From assembly GCA_035041965.1 (NCBI GenBank), contig JAPYMA010001878.1, positions 1 to 64,000 of the forward strand: a DNA stretch of 64,000 nt. Reading direction: 5' to 3'. The stretch is from Anisakis pegreffii (Eukaryota; Nematoda; Chromadorea; Rhabditida; Anisakidae). The translations under genes were made by a program, and so were the position numbers. Positions 22,696 through 35,500 of the stretch are shown here, piece by piece. The stretch's first letter is position 1. Each line of letters begins with the position of its first letter. The notes below the pieces were generated by a model. That model saw only the letters and a list, made by a program, of their open reading frames with translations. It was not told the DNA's origin and made no database searches.

Positions 22696-22785
22696 AAAAC
22701 TGCTACCGGACGAACACTAGTTGAAAGATTCAGAATCATGACGAAATCTTACAGTGGGTATCATAAGGCTGCACAGACCCTATTA

Positions 22786-22989
22786 CTGCATATTGTGGTT
22801 TCGGTTGGGGTTGGGATTGAAGTACTTTTTGAATCGGATGGCTCTATTCAAATTTCCCATTCTTTCAGCTTCGCTCAACAAATCCGGAATTCTTTGGTAC
22901 CAACGGGCAGAGGAGATTTTGATCGCTAAGCCTAGATGGATAATGTTTAGTTCTACGACTACAGCTAAATTTTCAAGTGTGTATCCCAT
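22786..22989 (-). CDS. Hypothetical 68-codon ORF
   Basis: ATG at 22987-22989 (MGYTLENLAVVVELNIIHLG) to a stop near 22783. Composition is coding-like (mixed residues, LLSEAERMGNLNRAIRFKKY), but no family is recognised and no splice partners are obvious. Possibly a piece of a mobile element. Confidence 0.2.
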
Positions 22990-22995
22990 GGATTG

Positions 22996-23944
22996 ACGAT
23001 TGCATTGGCCTGTTCATGATCGCTCAGGTTATCTTTTAAAAATCCTTGTTGTATATGACCATCGCATTCTGTTCGTTTGAATTTCAGATAGGACCGTTAT
23101 TTACTGAAGGTTTGAATTCATTCTGCTGAAAAATTACGTACATACGTACACTAACTTTCGGATTGAAACCTGACAGTTAAAAATTACATACGCTAGAATG
23201 TTTGTGTTTGGAATATGAGCTTTGTTGTTCATCGTCTGAATGAGCTTTGCCGAATTAAATTACGGTAAATAATTGGAATATATAGATAAAGATTGCCGTT
23301 CAAGCACAGGTTTATGTGATGTAGTGCATGTGTTTTCGACATATCAATTCGATGAGGCACATTATTCTTCATCTTCTTGCATTATAGCAGCACCAGCAAT
23401 AGCAGCAGTAATTGATGATTCAAGTAATGCTCATCGTTGATGCTGTGGAGTCGTCATCATGATATTCAGTAAACAAGTCGAAAATGATGATGCTTGAAAT
23501 GCTTTCATTCACCCAATATCCATTTCAGTTTAACTGATATTCAGCACTGCTACTGGCATCGATGATTGATGATGTAAGTGCTAAGAAATTTTGTTGGCAG
23601 TTCACATCTATTGATAGCAGTCTATCAATATCGACTGGTTGGGTAGGTTCATTGAGTTAAAACGACGAAAACTAAGACAATAAAATTCTATGGAAGGAGC
23701 GAACGGTACGATTAGATGAACGACCATTCATACGATTGCTTTGAATGAAATGAATGGCTGCAACCGAACTAGTTTGTAATAATTGATTGGTTGGAGACAC
23801 CTCGAGACTGGGAATGACGATATTCGTCATTTCACTTAATCTTGCTGGAGAGTTCATGAGTGACTGACGAGTCCGATTTTTGCTCTGAAAGATCGGTTAC
23901 AGTGAAGATATGACGTCGTCGTGAAAGTGCTGGCCGAACTGTCT
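22996..23944. other. No recognised gene
   Basis: AT-rich; short frames only, no repeat structure noticed. Confidence 0.6.
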
Positions 23945-24530
23945 TCTTTTTTCTACCTTTGCGATTCGCTCACATTCGAAAGTCTTCGCACTATCTCTGA
24001 TGGTGGCTGTCTACCAGAAGCTTGTTCTTCACTATCTTTTCCCAGTTCGTGACATCTCTTGAGATTGGCTTTAAGCATGTCTTCGAAGTATTTTTTTGGA
24101 AGACGTTCCTTTCTCTCCGTCCCACCCCCCCGCACCCACTTTGGACGTTTGCTATCACTCAAATGGAAGTGGAAGATCTTTCTGAGAAGAACCAACTCAA
24201 TTGATCCTCAATGATGCAGGCTTCAATGCTGGGCAATTTTGCTCCTTAGAGAGCAGTTGACAGTATTTCTTCTGTTTTCCCATCGATTATCTGTCGATGA
24301 CAATGTTGGTGTAATTTTTCGAGTATTTTCTGTTGATGCCTGTTAAGAGCCTAGACCTCTGAGGCGTAAAGAAGCGTTGCAACGATAAAGGACCTGTACA
24401 TCACGACGTTTACTCCTTCCAGATATTCCAATCTTCGAAAATTCATTTGAAAAATTCACCAAAAGTTGATTTATCTTCTTCAGACGATGTTGTATCTCGC
24501 TATTGAGATCAACGTCTGCAAATAGATATT
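23945..24530 (-). mobile_element. LINE (non-LTR) reverse transcriptase C-terminal relic
   Basis: Read on the minus strand, the order is DLNSEIQHRLKKIN, a ...LYRCNASL... stretch, an IIDGKWE/DRQ-like region, a ..RLP-KKYFEDMLKANLKRCHEL core and a final R-S---SQR. This is the familiar end of nematode and other animal non-LTR RTs (pattern RPKKRYKD.LK..LK.C). It has several stops and frame changes, and only the last frame (24195-23953) is open for 80 codons. The poly(A)/3' end would be near 23945. Confidence 0.72.
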
Positions 24531-24995
24531 AGGTAAATCAAAAAGTTTTGAGACTTATGCTCTTCTGATCAGTTCAGTCCAGTTTTTTTTTGATTCTCCT
24601 TAATGTGTGCACCATAACTAACTGATATGCGAGTTCAGAGGATTGATTTACAAAACTTTTTATTCTTGCCTCTGAAATAATCTTTGTTAAAGAACCTTTT
24701 TGTAATTCTTTCTTGCCTCTGAAAATCGTCATCGATCAATGAATATTAGTTCAAAATTCTCGCTTGAGCACATAACATGACTTCTCTCACATCCGCTGGA
24801 GGCACCCAATATTCGATATTCTTATTCGTTTCCAAATGATCATCAAGGACTCTGCCATGAACGATCGTCACATCTACTATCGCACCGACACTAAAAACCG
24901 ATCGTCCACGATCGAAACTTAGGCTTTTTTGGTTTTACCGTCAATAATTCTTCATTGCGGATGGTCTTGCGATCGAATCTAGCCATTCAGAGGCA
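24531..24995 (-). mobile_element. Possible mariner-type relic
   Basis: The plus strand at 24531 reads TTAGGTAAATCAAAAAGTTTTGAG, close to mariner-family terminal repeats. Between 24755 and 24930 the minus strand is open for about 55 codons with YWVPPADVREVM, weakly like the mariner WVPHELT block. No second TIR was fixed, and the similarity is thin. Confidence 0.3.
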
Positions 24996-27460
24996 AGCTC
25001 TGGTATTTGATTGAACTGAAACCTCACACATTTTGACTGCTTGTCAATAGATTTCATTCGTTGCAGCCCTCTCCAGTTTCATCCATTTTTCCACATCACT
25101 TTGTCAATTAGCAAAAATTTGCGTTTAAAATTGTATAACAGACTTGAAAAACGATCTTATCACTTGTTATTAACACGTTCATTTATTGATAAGAGACTTC
25201 TTTTATTGTTCGGTTTGTTTTTTTTAACTTATCGAAAACTTATCAGGTGTTAAACTGCCAGTGATAAGGAGTTTGCAATATATCATCGTACTGATCGCTT
25301 GATGGTGACGGTAAATTTTTCATAAATGCTGATCGCGACAATGCGCTATTGATAATTGCTATTGGATACAGAAAAGCAGAGTAAAACCCGAAATTTTATT
25401 GAACTTGTTCAGTTGTTCAAATGTTTAATTGACGAACTGCATTGTTCGTAATTGATTGAAGGAAAGGCCAATCACTCTCTTGTTTCATTTAAAACATCTT
25501 AATCATAATGTGTGTGTGTATGCAGACGTAATAATCTCTCTCTCTCATCTTACAAAACTATAATACGATAGATTGCAGAAAAGAAACATTCGCAAAAGAC
25601 GAGCGATGGCTTATGCAGCCATAATAGTCGAACACAGCAGAGATACTGCTAGCGAAATAATGCTCATTAGGTAGTTAGTTAGTTTGTATTGCTCTAACGA
25701 ACTTCACCATGACAGTCTCAGCTCAGTTACACGTATCTTCGGCAGCAAAGACGAAGTGAAATGAACAAGTGCAGAATGATTGTCGTTGGCGCATCGTCGT
25801 GTCTTGCTTTGTTAGTGCTGGGAATAGTTTTTGAATGATGTTCTTTCTTGCGTCCTCTGTTCGTTATCCATTCAGCACCCGCTATTTCGTCGTTCTATTT
25901 TCGAAATACCCGTAGCATTGCTATATTTACTTCCGTGTTTATGCAATGAAGAAGAGCTGTGTCAACTATCAACTGAAACCACCCATCAAATTTGGCCACA
26001 TACGCATATGAATAAAATCGAGTTCAGTGAGCATACACTATGTATGCTATTATAAATTTGACCAACGATTTATTTAATTACATAATATCTATGTTATTGT
26101 GTAATGTTTGCTGTATCTGAGTATGGTATACGCATGTTTGGTTAGTTGCTTGCCTCATTGTTAGTTTAGACGTATATGAGAGTCTGATTTTATTCTGATG
26201 ATGCATCACACAAGAGGGTAGCAAAGGCAACGACTTAAAACAAGCCAAGCACTGAAACAGGCAGTTAGATTTAGTTATAGATATGTAGCGATGAGATGAC
26301 GACGATAATATCACCGAACTGATGTACAGCTCTGTTCATCTCATCAATTTTTAATCTCTACGTAACGTTATCTCAGTGGTGCTCAACTTAATAGATTATT
26401 CGTGACACTATGCTGTTTGTTGCTGCTTCTTTCACTGCCTTCGTGCCAGTGCACACTTGACTTATTTGGCCACTCAAATTGCGATTAATTGATTGGCTTG
26501 AGTTTAATTGAATTAACCATTCAGACTTAAGGCATTAGGCTGCTGATTATAAAGGCTTATCGGCTTTCCACCTATATTAGCTGCTGCTGCTGCCGCTCGT
26601 ATAAGTGTAACTGTTTTCAGTTGTTTGATGTGTCGTGATTATAGTCGCAGATATTGCAAGTAGTATTGCTAGTCATAATTCGGTGTAATACGTGGTTATG
26701 TGCATTACGCAGTTTACGTATGCAATATTCATCATCCACATAATGATCGTCATACCAAAAAAAGAATAATTGACATCTTTCGTTCGTTCATATGCTGTTT
26801 ATCTGTTTGGATATGTGTATTCTTCAGTCGTTCCTCTCGTTCATCATCCTAAAAGCAAAAAAAAAGATAGCTCATTTAATAACTCATTCATTAGTCACTG
26901 CATTTATCCATTTCATTCGGTTGCATTTCAGTAAGCTTTTCTTCTTTTTCATTATCTGATGTAAGTGCATATGGCGATAGAAAGATAGATAGATAGACAC
27001 GCTAGTAAAATTAATTTTAAGTAGTGACTGAGTTGAAGCATCGATTCGATAAAAGAAGTTTCAATGTTCGGTGGTCTTAAAATTCTGACGGTCATGTGTT
27101 ATTCAGATACTTTTCATATCCTTAAGACCAAGCCGAAACTTACATCTATCACCTTCAAATTGAACGGTGGAATGAATGATTCCTGCAGAACTTTTGCTAG
27201 CAAAGAAGATTATATCGTATGTTAATTCGAGAACAATATTGCGACATTTACCGAATGTGCATGCTGCGATGTGCATTTGTCTCAAAAATACCGATTTGAA
27301 CATTTGAAAATTATGGCAAAGATTGCTGGATAATAGCGTTGTTGATTTATGACACCTTTAAAGGTATGGTAATACTGTTTAAAAAGTGGTAGTAATTATG
27401 AGAATGTAGATAGTACTAATAGTGTTGATCACATCTGTTAGGATAAACTGAAAATCAATC
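24996..27460. other. No recognised gene
   Basis: AT-rich. Contains short microsatellites (GT near 25511, TC near 25533, GATA near 26986). A 66-codon ATG-started minus ORF (27103-27303) has a consensus donor GTAAGT inside it and could be a lone first exon, but there is no partner. Confidence 0.5.
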
Positions 27461-27461
27461 T

Positions 27462-27959
27462 ATGGAACAGTTACAAACTGTTGTTCGGAATTTAAAACAA
27501 GCCCATCCTCGCGCAAAAATCTCCCGAGGGAGCATGAATCATCGCACAAGTCGCAGGAAAATCCCTTCTCCGCGGGACCACGCTCTCAGAAAATTTCCGG
27601 TACCCGCGAAACCCTCGCGAGGGCATCGTAACTCGCTGATAAGAAAAATAACAGTCATTCATCGTTATAATTCACTTATTTTTCATAAAATAAGTTTTGT
27701 GCGTAGTTATACCCAACATCCGGAATCAAAAAATCTTTTTTGGCTCCATCAAAAAATATCGCAGCAACCGTTAGTTGTCGAGGTTAAAACCTACACGATA
27801 AGCTTTTTCCTGAGCAAGAGAACTGGAATTTTAGAATTCCTGAGCTGGATGTGGAGCTGGAGACGAAATTTCTTTAAAAAAATCGAGCCAGATTTGGAGT
27901 TGAGGTTTCAAAATTGCGGAGCAGTGTCAATATTTTCAAATTTGGGCATTACTGGTTAA
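27462..27959 (+). CDS. Hypothetical 165-codon ORF, probably not a gene
   Basis: ATG-started, unusually long for this AT-rich region. The first half is a GC-rich patch with small palindromes (CTCCCGAGGGAG, CCTCGCGAGG), which by itself lowers stop density. The product is basic then hydrophobic-aromatic with no domain I know. Likely a fortuitous frame across a repeat. Confidence 0.12.
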   Translation: MEQLQTVVRNLKQAHPRAKISRGSMNHRTSRRKIPSPRDHALRKFPVPAKPSRGHRNSLIRKITVIHRYNSLIFHKISFVRSYTQHPESKNLFWLHQKISQQPLVVEVKTYTISFFLSKRTGILEFLSWMWSWRRNFFKKIEPDLELRFQNCGAVSIFSNLGITG

Positions 27960-28319
27960 AGTCTGTCAAAACTACAACACCAGTGATGAAGAAAGAGCAG
28001 AACAAATGCTGCACCAATACTAATTGTAAGGGCCATAGAAAGTCAATTCTGATATTTTACACCGCACAGCGAATAGTGGTTTGCCTTTCCAGTTCACATT
28101 CTACCACTCATCAATTCGTTCAATTGCACTGACTACTCCATGGCGTAGGTCTCGATGATACAATGGTCAGATTTTTTATCCCCTAACGATAATCTTTCGT
28201 CATCTTCCGACGGAAAATCTCTGAACGCTTTATCGCCACGACTAGTAGCTTAGAAATGTCTACTCTATCATGATCGAAGAATACTCAAAAAAACGTCAAA
28301 AAATTATGCTCTCCAAGGT

Positions 28320-28470
28320 ACGAACAAAGAGTGGGAGGTCCCTGCGGTGGCTTCAAAATCCCTTGGGGGTGGGGAGGGGGGGGTTTCCACTTGAGGAATT
28401 CCTCGTTCCCGCGGATGCACCTGCGGGAGAGATGATTCATCAGGAATCGTCTGGCCGCCTCCCTCTGCGT
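28320..28470. repeat. GC-rich patch related in style to the 21600 islands
   Basis: Poly-G at 28374-28383, with CCGCGGATGCACCTGCGG and GGTCCCTGCGGTGG. Similarity to the 21.6 and 22.5 kb islands is by word composition only. Confidence 0.35.
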
Positions 28471-28883
28471 AAAGGCTTCCTTCCCGAACACTATAACAAA
28501 CCAACTTATCATAGGATCATGAACCAACAATGTCCAAAACGAATTTATTTGGAATCTTTTTTCACATTGTCCTTCCATCGTTTGTTACCAAATAGATAGT
28601 CTTGTTTCTTCAACTCTTAAAACAGACAGGCTTGTTCCAGCTTAAACTTTTTTCTTTGATGCATTTGCGCTGATTGCTGTGATTATGCACTTCCATTGCG
28701 AATTATGTTTGCGTTGTCGTCGTCAAGAAAATTTATCTAAACAGTTTGTGTTGTTGTTACGTTACATTGTGATCAATCTCCAAAATTTACTTATTTGTTC
28801 ATTTTTGTCCTCTTGCAAAATTTATTTTCTTCAGAATGTCCTCCTTTTTCGCCTTCCAAATTTGTGACATTTATTATCTATAG

Positions 28884-29185
28884 CACTTTATGATGCGTTT
28901 GATATTCCAACGACGTTGTCTAATACTTGTACTGAAAATGAATGTGGTGATTTCTCTCCCTCCCACTGTCGAAATTTTCATTCGAGAATATTAATAATAA
29001 TCCGTGTAGATTCAGTTAGCGTTGTCCTGAAAACCGTTACCGCAGTTCAGCGGCTGATAGAAGGAGACAGTAGAGTAACGTTCGAGAGTGCAGAGCATGA
29101 ATTCTTGATCTCGCTTGATTTAGTCCAAACAGTTGTGATTGAAGACCTAGAGCTTTCTGCTGGATGCACATCGAAAGCTTTGTAA
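28884..29185 (+). CDS. Possible lone terminal exon, unidentified
   Basis: After an acceptor (TTATCTATAG) the plus strand is open for 100 codons to TAA at 29183-29185, with balanced codon use (LYDAFDIPTTLSNTCTE..., VQRLIEGDSRVTFESAEHEF). AATAAA follows at about 29274. No ATG is needed if it is a last exon, and none of the upstream frames give obvious partners. No homology recognised. Confidence 0.25.
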
Positions 29186-32100
29186 GATGACCAACTCAAC
29201 GAGTGAGTTGACTTGGCGCTTAAATACAGAATGATGAAATGGATTTCTTGCTATGCATAGTAACGTCCCAACAAATAAACCATTTTTCAACGAAGGATAA
29301 ATGAATTTTGTGCTGAAATATAATAAAACGTTGTAATTTTATTTGTGATTTACTGTATAATAAATTTTGAAAGATGTTTATGATTCACTCACGTATAAGA
29401 AGAGCTGTTGTTTTATTATGCCCAGTGATAGCTGGGGAGAGATGCTAAATACGGGCCAAAAAGTACATTGAGATCGATGGAGAGGACAGATATCCAATAA
29501 TCGCACGAAGTAATCGTTCAGAACAGACGAGAGTCTTGAACCAATCAGTTTTATTTCTTAATATCATTAATAAATTATGATATAATCTTTGTAACGGAAT
29601 AAATCGCTAGCGATCAACAAATCAGTAAGTTCAGAACTAATCAACAATAAAGTCTCGGCATCATAAATGGTTTGCATAAATAATCACAGCCAAATAATAA
29701 TAATAATAATAATAATAATAAGCACTGCTGATTGCACACAGCGATCAGCGAAGTGTTTATTGTCATTACGTTCAGAAGCGTTGCTTTTATTTCATTCATG
29801 ATAATGTGGATTTTTAAATTTAAATATATCGCGTGAGAGATTAATTTAGTGCGATGATTGTATCGGAAGAGTGTGCATTTTGATTAGCGTGCTTTTCATT
29901 TTTTAGCTCGTGAATTATGAGTGATGCAATAAAGTGATGCTGTTGCATCATGTTGTGCATTATTACGTTATTTTAAATGCTACTGATATCGCTCATTCGT
30001 TTGACTGTCCCTTTGCACAAGATGCCGTACACAAAGCTGATGGTAATGATAACAATAATAATGTCTGCTACATTATACATTCATTGCTGCGATCATGACA
30101 GATTGGAATTTATTGCACTCGAAAATACATTTCCATTCGTTCATTCATGTAGCAACGAACGGCATTTATTGAAGCAACACATAGCAGCAGTGTATAGTTG
30201 GCGCAATTGATGAGGATGATATTCGTTTGTTTTTATTCGAGAAGGAAGCAACGGACAATTAGCTAGTTAGGAGTGGGATGAGCTGTACAAATGTTGTTTA
30301 AACCGAACGATTCAGTTTTTTCATAATGAATAGCATTATTAAATTTCGGTTGAATGAAAAGAGAAACAACTATGAAACGATTGTATGAAATTGCCAACGT
30401 ATAGGAAATTAAGCTTTGTAATTGCGCTTTACTGCGTTGTGCTAAGGAACGCGTGATAGTATTATACATGAGCCGATTAATGTTATGATGCGTGTTTCAA
30501 AAATCCGTTAAAATGCGATGGAAGTGAAGTATTTGAGTCGTTTTGGTTAGCATTTTTGATAAGAAATTTTCACACGTTGTTTGCAGTTGTGATATAATTT
30601 TATTTCTTTGCCAGTCATTACATTTTATGGTGCATTCTTCATTTTCTTTCTTCGTTGATTTGTTCCCATGCTTGTCTTCGGTTTCGTTCATTCATGTATT
30701 CGTTCCACTGAAATAATTAATTCTTTTACAGTCAGTCGCATTTTTTTCACTTGAAGCAATCAGTGCATCAACACCAATACCGTCGACGATTGAATATATT
30801 TGATGGTGCAATTGATTTGTGAACCTCTCATTGATTTAACCCCACATCATTTTTTGCTGAATTTCTTTCCAACAAGCAGTCAATTCAACTTTAAATATTG
30901 ATTCAACTGATTGATTGAAACGTTCGAAAAACCGTCTCTGAATTAAAAGTGATTTCGGAATAATCAATCGTCATTCACTAACTAAGCAGATGATCAAGAT
31001 GAATGATCTTTAAATTGAAATTTTGTTCATAATCACGAAGATTTCATGCAGTTTAGAAGTATTATTGTACTATCGTCATCCTCATCACCAATCAATCTCA
31101 CCAATTGTCTATAATAAAAATGTAAGTGTGTTCCCTTTTCACTTGATTAACGTTCGTTCATTTTGACTGAGTCTCTTTTGAAGCACTCAATGGTGATTCT
31201 CGTTTTTTGGTGGATGGTTACTGATCTGAAGTACAGACAGCATTGGGAACGAGTTGTTATCAGTGAAGTTGATTACGACCTCAAATAAGCAATCAGCATT
31301 TTGATTGTTCTTGATGTTTTATTCTTTATTTTTGCTTTGCTATGTGTTGTTGGCTGCTTGATTAGTTCTACTCAAAAAACGTTTAAGTAAAAACGTTTTA
31401 AAATTTATTGCATTCTTAACTTTCACTTACAATAGCAGTAGCGAACAAAAGAAAAACATTTACAATTCGAAAAGTGTTGTCTAGCACCCCGAAATACTTG
31501 CCATACTAAAAATATGTCATAATCGATTATTCAAGCAAACATTTATCGTTCATTGTTTATGTAAATGAGAATAATGTATGCACAATATTTATTGCATACG
31601 CACATCACATTCATCACGTACCTGTAAAGTGTAGAAGGAGATATTATTCTTAAAGTGTTTTGATTTGTTTGGTCTTTTGATAGTGCTTCGATTGCAACTA
31701 ACTGATACTGCTACGTTCTCGTCTCGGTTCATGATGGTTTGTGAGATGGCTGAAAGATCGGATGGTTGCGGGCTGTAGTATCTCACTACTAGTGATGCTG
31801 ATCGATTACAGCACATCTTTATCGTAATCTAGTCATTCTTTCTATTATACTTCGATTTCGTTGATTTTGCTGCTTGTTCAGTGGGCAACAAACGATTCTT
31901 GATGTTGAGACAAAAATAGCGGTATTTCAAGAATTGCTGCTGATGTTGATGTAATAAGTGTGGTTACTTATTCATTTCGATATCGTCGCATTCGCGTTTG
32001 ATTGTTGATAAATCAATCGTTCGAAAGATGGATCTGTTCGAATCGACGAATCAAATTGTTTATTGATTCTGGTGTTTATTTATGTCTCTAGGTAGATCAG

Positions 32101-32544
32101 TTGTTAATTCAATTTAGCTTCCCTTACTTCTTTCTTTTCATGCTTCTTTATTGTTTATAAACGCCTAATTGGCTGCTTTTTGTATATTCGTACAGTAATA
32201 TTTGATTGTTATTTATTAATAGTAATGGTGCTGTAGCGATGATGATATCTGGTACCTTCGAATATGTTCAGGCATTCATTTTCTTGAAACCGCAACGATG
32301 TCATGTTGTTCTGTTGAATAATTTTCGGTTCAGTTTATTAATTCGTCACGATACATCCATGAATAAGATATCTGTTGTTGTATTAAGTGGATGTTGCTGC
32401 CTTTGTTTCGTTACGCTTCATTCATCTATCGCACGTCCGTCCGTATTTCAACTGCATCGCCCATTTGATGATAGTCTCTGGTTGATTCGACTCTTCATCA
32501 AATTAAATAATCTGAATAATCGATCGCTGTGACAAGTGAAATAT
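29186..32544. other. Intergenic, no recognised gene
   Basis: AT-rich. AAT trinucleotide run at 29694-29721. Probably includes the promoter and 5' region of the SLC7 gene; no individual sites can be named. Confidence 0.6.
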
Positions 32545-32556
32545 TTGTGATTCCAG
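32545..32556 (+). promoter_or_regulatory. 3' splice acceptor upstream of SLC7 ATG (likely trans-splice site)
   Basis: TTGTGATTCCAG lies 29 bases before the ATG with no upstream coding exon found. In nematodes this placement is typical of a spliced-leader acceptor. It could also be the end of a 5' UTR intron. Confidence 0.45.
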
Positions 32557-32585
32557 TTACCTGGGACACATACACAATTGCAAAA

Positions 32586-35500
32586 ATGACCGTAGCGAAA
32601 GGAGACGATGAAGAGCGACCAGTTTATCTATCACCGACTGACGAACAAGATCAAGTGAGACTTCGAAATTACTGTAATCCTCTTCCATCCGATTGAATGC
32701 AAAGTGCAACTTTTTGGTATTGTTGCGCAATAACAGTGGATTGTTGATGAAAAAAATCCAAATTAAAGAAGTGTAAAATTTTTGGATCGATAAATAAGTT
32801 TGCTTAGTGTTGATTTAATCAGTTGACGTTCACTTGCTTAGATATTCAGAGTTTTATATACTCGCTCATTTTTGTATAAGATGATGTTTCAAACATCGAA
32901 GAATTACCATCTGATGTGAAATTATTTCTCAGTAGAGTTTGTTTACTGACTTATATCCCCATTATCATGTTGTGGTATTTGTGTGCTGTGTCAGTTGAAA
33001 TTGTGTTGTGCTTGGAACAGCACCATTTCGTTATTAATCCCTCAATGTTCAGTGTAGCAAACAGTGAAATTGTTGTCATCTATTTGTATTCATTCAACGA
33101 CAATTGCAGGATGTTGGACTGAAACCAACCATAAATCTTTTCGGTGGTGTAATGATTATTGTTGGATGCATTATTGGATCAGGCATTTTCATCTCTCCAA
33201 AAGGAGTTCATGAGAGTAAGCATCAGTTTTTTTATTGATTATCAGTTTTATACATCATATAAGTGGTAATCGATGAATACTTTGCAGATGCCGGCTCGGT
33301 GGGGTGGTCACTGATAATTTGGGTGATTTGCGGTGCGTTTTCTGCGGTCGGTGCCTATTGTTATGCCGAACTGGGTACATTCATTCGATCGTCTGGCGGT
33401 GACTATGCATATGTGTTGGCTGCATTCGGACCGTTGATGGGCTTCTTAAGAATGTGGATCGAGTGCATCATTGTGAGGCCGTGTACAATCACTGCGGTCG
33501 CGATCACATTTGCCACCTACATTCTTCAACCGTTCTTTAGCACTTGTGCTGTTCCTTTCCTCACTCCACAACTGCTAGCTGCCGGATGTATAAGTGAGTG
33601 CAAGTACAATTGGTTGACACTTAATTTATCAGTTAAAGTAGATAATTTGAAAATGAGAAGAAAATATGATAAATAAAAATGAAAGAAAAAACGAGACATT
33701 TACGGTGTTGTCGAGGAGTTTCTCTCAGCAATAATAAAACAGAAAAGTTCAATAATTTTACACTTTTTGAATTTGCATCTCGCAAAAAATGTCGACTGTC
33801 GGAAAGTAGGATGAAAGAAACGAACTTGAAATAATACCGAATTAAGATAATACCTATCTGTCGATTCATATTGAGATAGCCAAGAATTTGATTGATGAGT
33901 AATCATTACATTTTACAGTTCTGTTGGCATTAGTGAATTGTCTAAGTGTCCGCTTTACGACGTTCGTGCAAAATTTCTTCACCGTCGCAAAATTAGCTGC
34001 ACTCGGATTGATCATATTAACTGGAGTTATACTTCTTTTATACGGAAATCGTGAGTAGTTTTAAGTATAACTTTTTACGGCTTTGCTAACAATACATTAA
34101 AAATGACAGCATGCTGCGTGTTGGAGATGATAACCGACTGAAGGTCGATCGAAAAACCCGATGGAATTCGGTCGGAGTGCAAACTTTGGAACTCTGAAAA
34201 ATGGAATTGATCGTATTTCGATCGAACCTAAATTTCATTCAGTTATCGTCACTACTACCTGCCATCCAATGATAATAATAATGCGCTGATTTTTTTTTGT
34301 GATATTCGCTGGTTTCAAGATCAGTCTTTTTCTTATTGTATTTGCTTTTTAGCTGCGGTAATGGTTAGCTTATCAGTAAATTGCATTCAAATTATTACAC
34401 TGGCGATTAACATTATCAAATGTCGTAAAGTTTGCTATTTCGTCGATTCTATTAAAATTTTTTTCTTCAAAAAGTGTCGCTTATTTTTACAGCTTATCAC
34501 GATTCGTTCGAAGATCTATGGGAAGGAAGTAAGTTCGAACCTGGAAGTATTGCGCTCGCGTTCTATTCAGGCTTATGGGCTTACAACGGATGGAATTATT
34601 TGAACTTTATCACTGAAGAACTGATTAATCCAACCAAGTAACGCACACTTTATCAATGCCATTCTCTTTCTAAGCACTGCCCAACCTGTGTTCCACGAAC
34701 CACTCAGGTGGTCTACGAGAAATTCGAACTCTTCGCAAATCGTATTTGAAAATCGCAATGTGCGGTTGGTTGACCATTGTCGTGCGTATTATGAATGAGC
34801 TTCGACACATCACTGGATTTCGTACGCTTGTTTGGAAGCGCTTGTCATCAAATTATGTAAAGATGGAGCTGTCGTGATCTGAGTCTAATATAGAAGCTCA
34901 AACAAAATATGCTGCTGAGTACTCTGACTTGTAAGCAAAATCCGAGTATCGTCGAGACCGATTCACAAATTTCGTTGAGAATTGCAAAAAATGAAAGCTT
35001 TTGCCGACAAGAAATTCGTAAAGAAAGCATAGTATTTAGGATCTAAAGTAACATTGGGCATTTGTCGACGAGAATAACATAGCATTTGTTATAAAAGCAT
35101 AGTAAAATTCTCCATATTCAAGCAGTGTTTTTTTTGTGGCCCTCAACCTTTTCTGCTACAGTTGGTGAGCGAACGATTTTGAATTGCCCAAGCCTGATCT
35201 AAATGTAACGCATATTTCAGAACACCTATATGTTCAAAATTTCAGCAACAATTTTATTGATAAGTGATATTGCAACAATATTCGTATCGTTGAGATTAAC
35301 ATTCAATGGTAAAAAGCATCGAAATATTGAGTGTTTATATGGATTAATTGTTCTACGGTTTTTGAGGAACATGCCTATTATTATGAGCTGAAAGTTGTAT
35401 AAGTTTATTTGTTTATATTCCACTTTCTTATAGAAATTTACCTCGTGCAATTGCAATCAGTTGTACAATCTGTACGCTTGTGTACTGCCTTGCGAATGTG

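Noticed and set aside
22394..22929. Overlapping 88-147 codon frames on both strands across the GC-rich island.
   Set aside because: Open only because GC-rich repeats lack stop codons; Pro/Gly-rich products repeat with the DNA unit.
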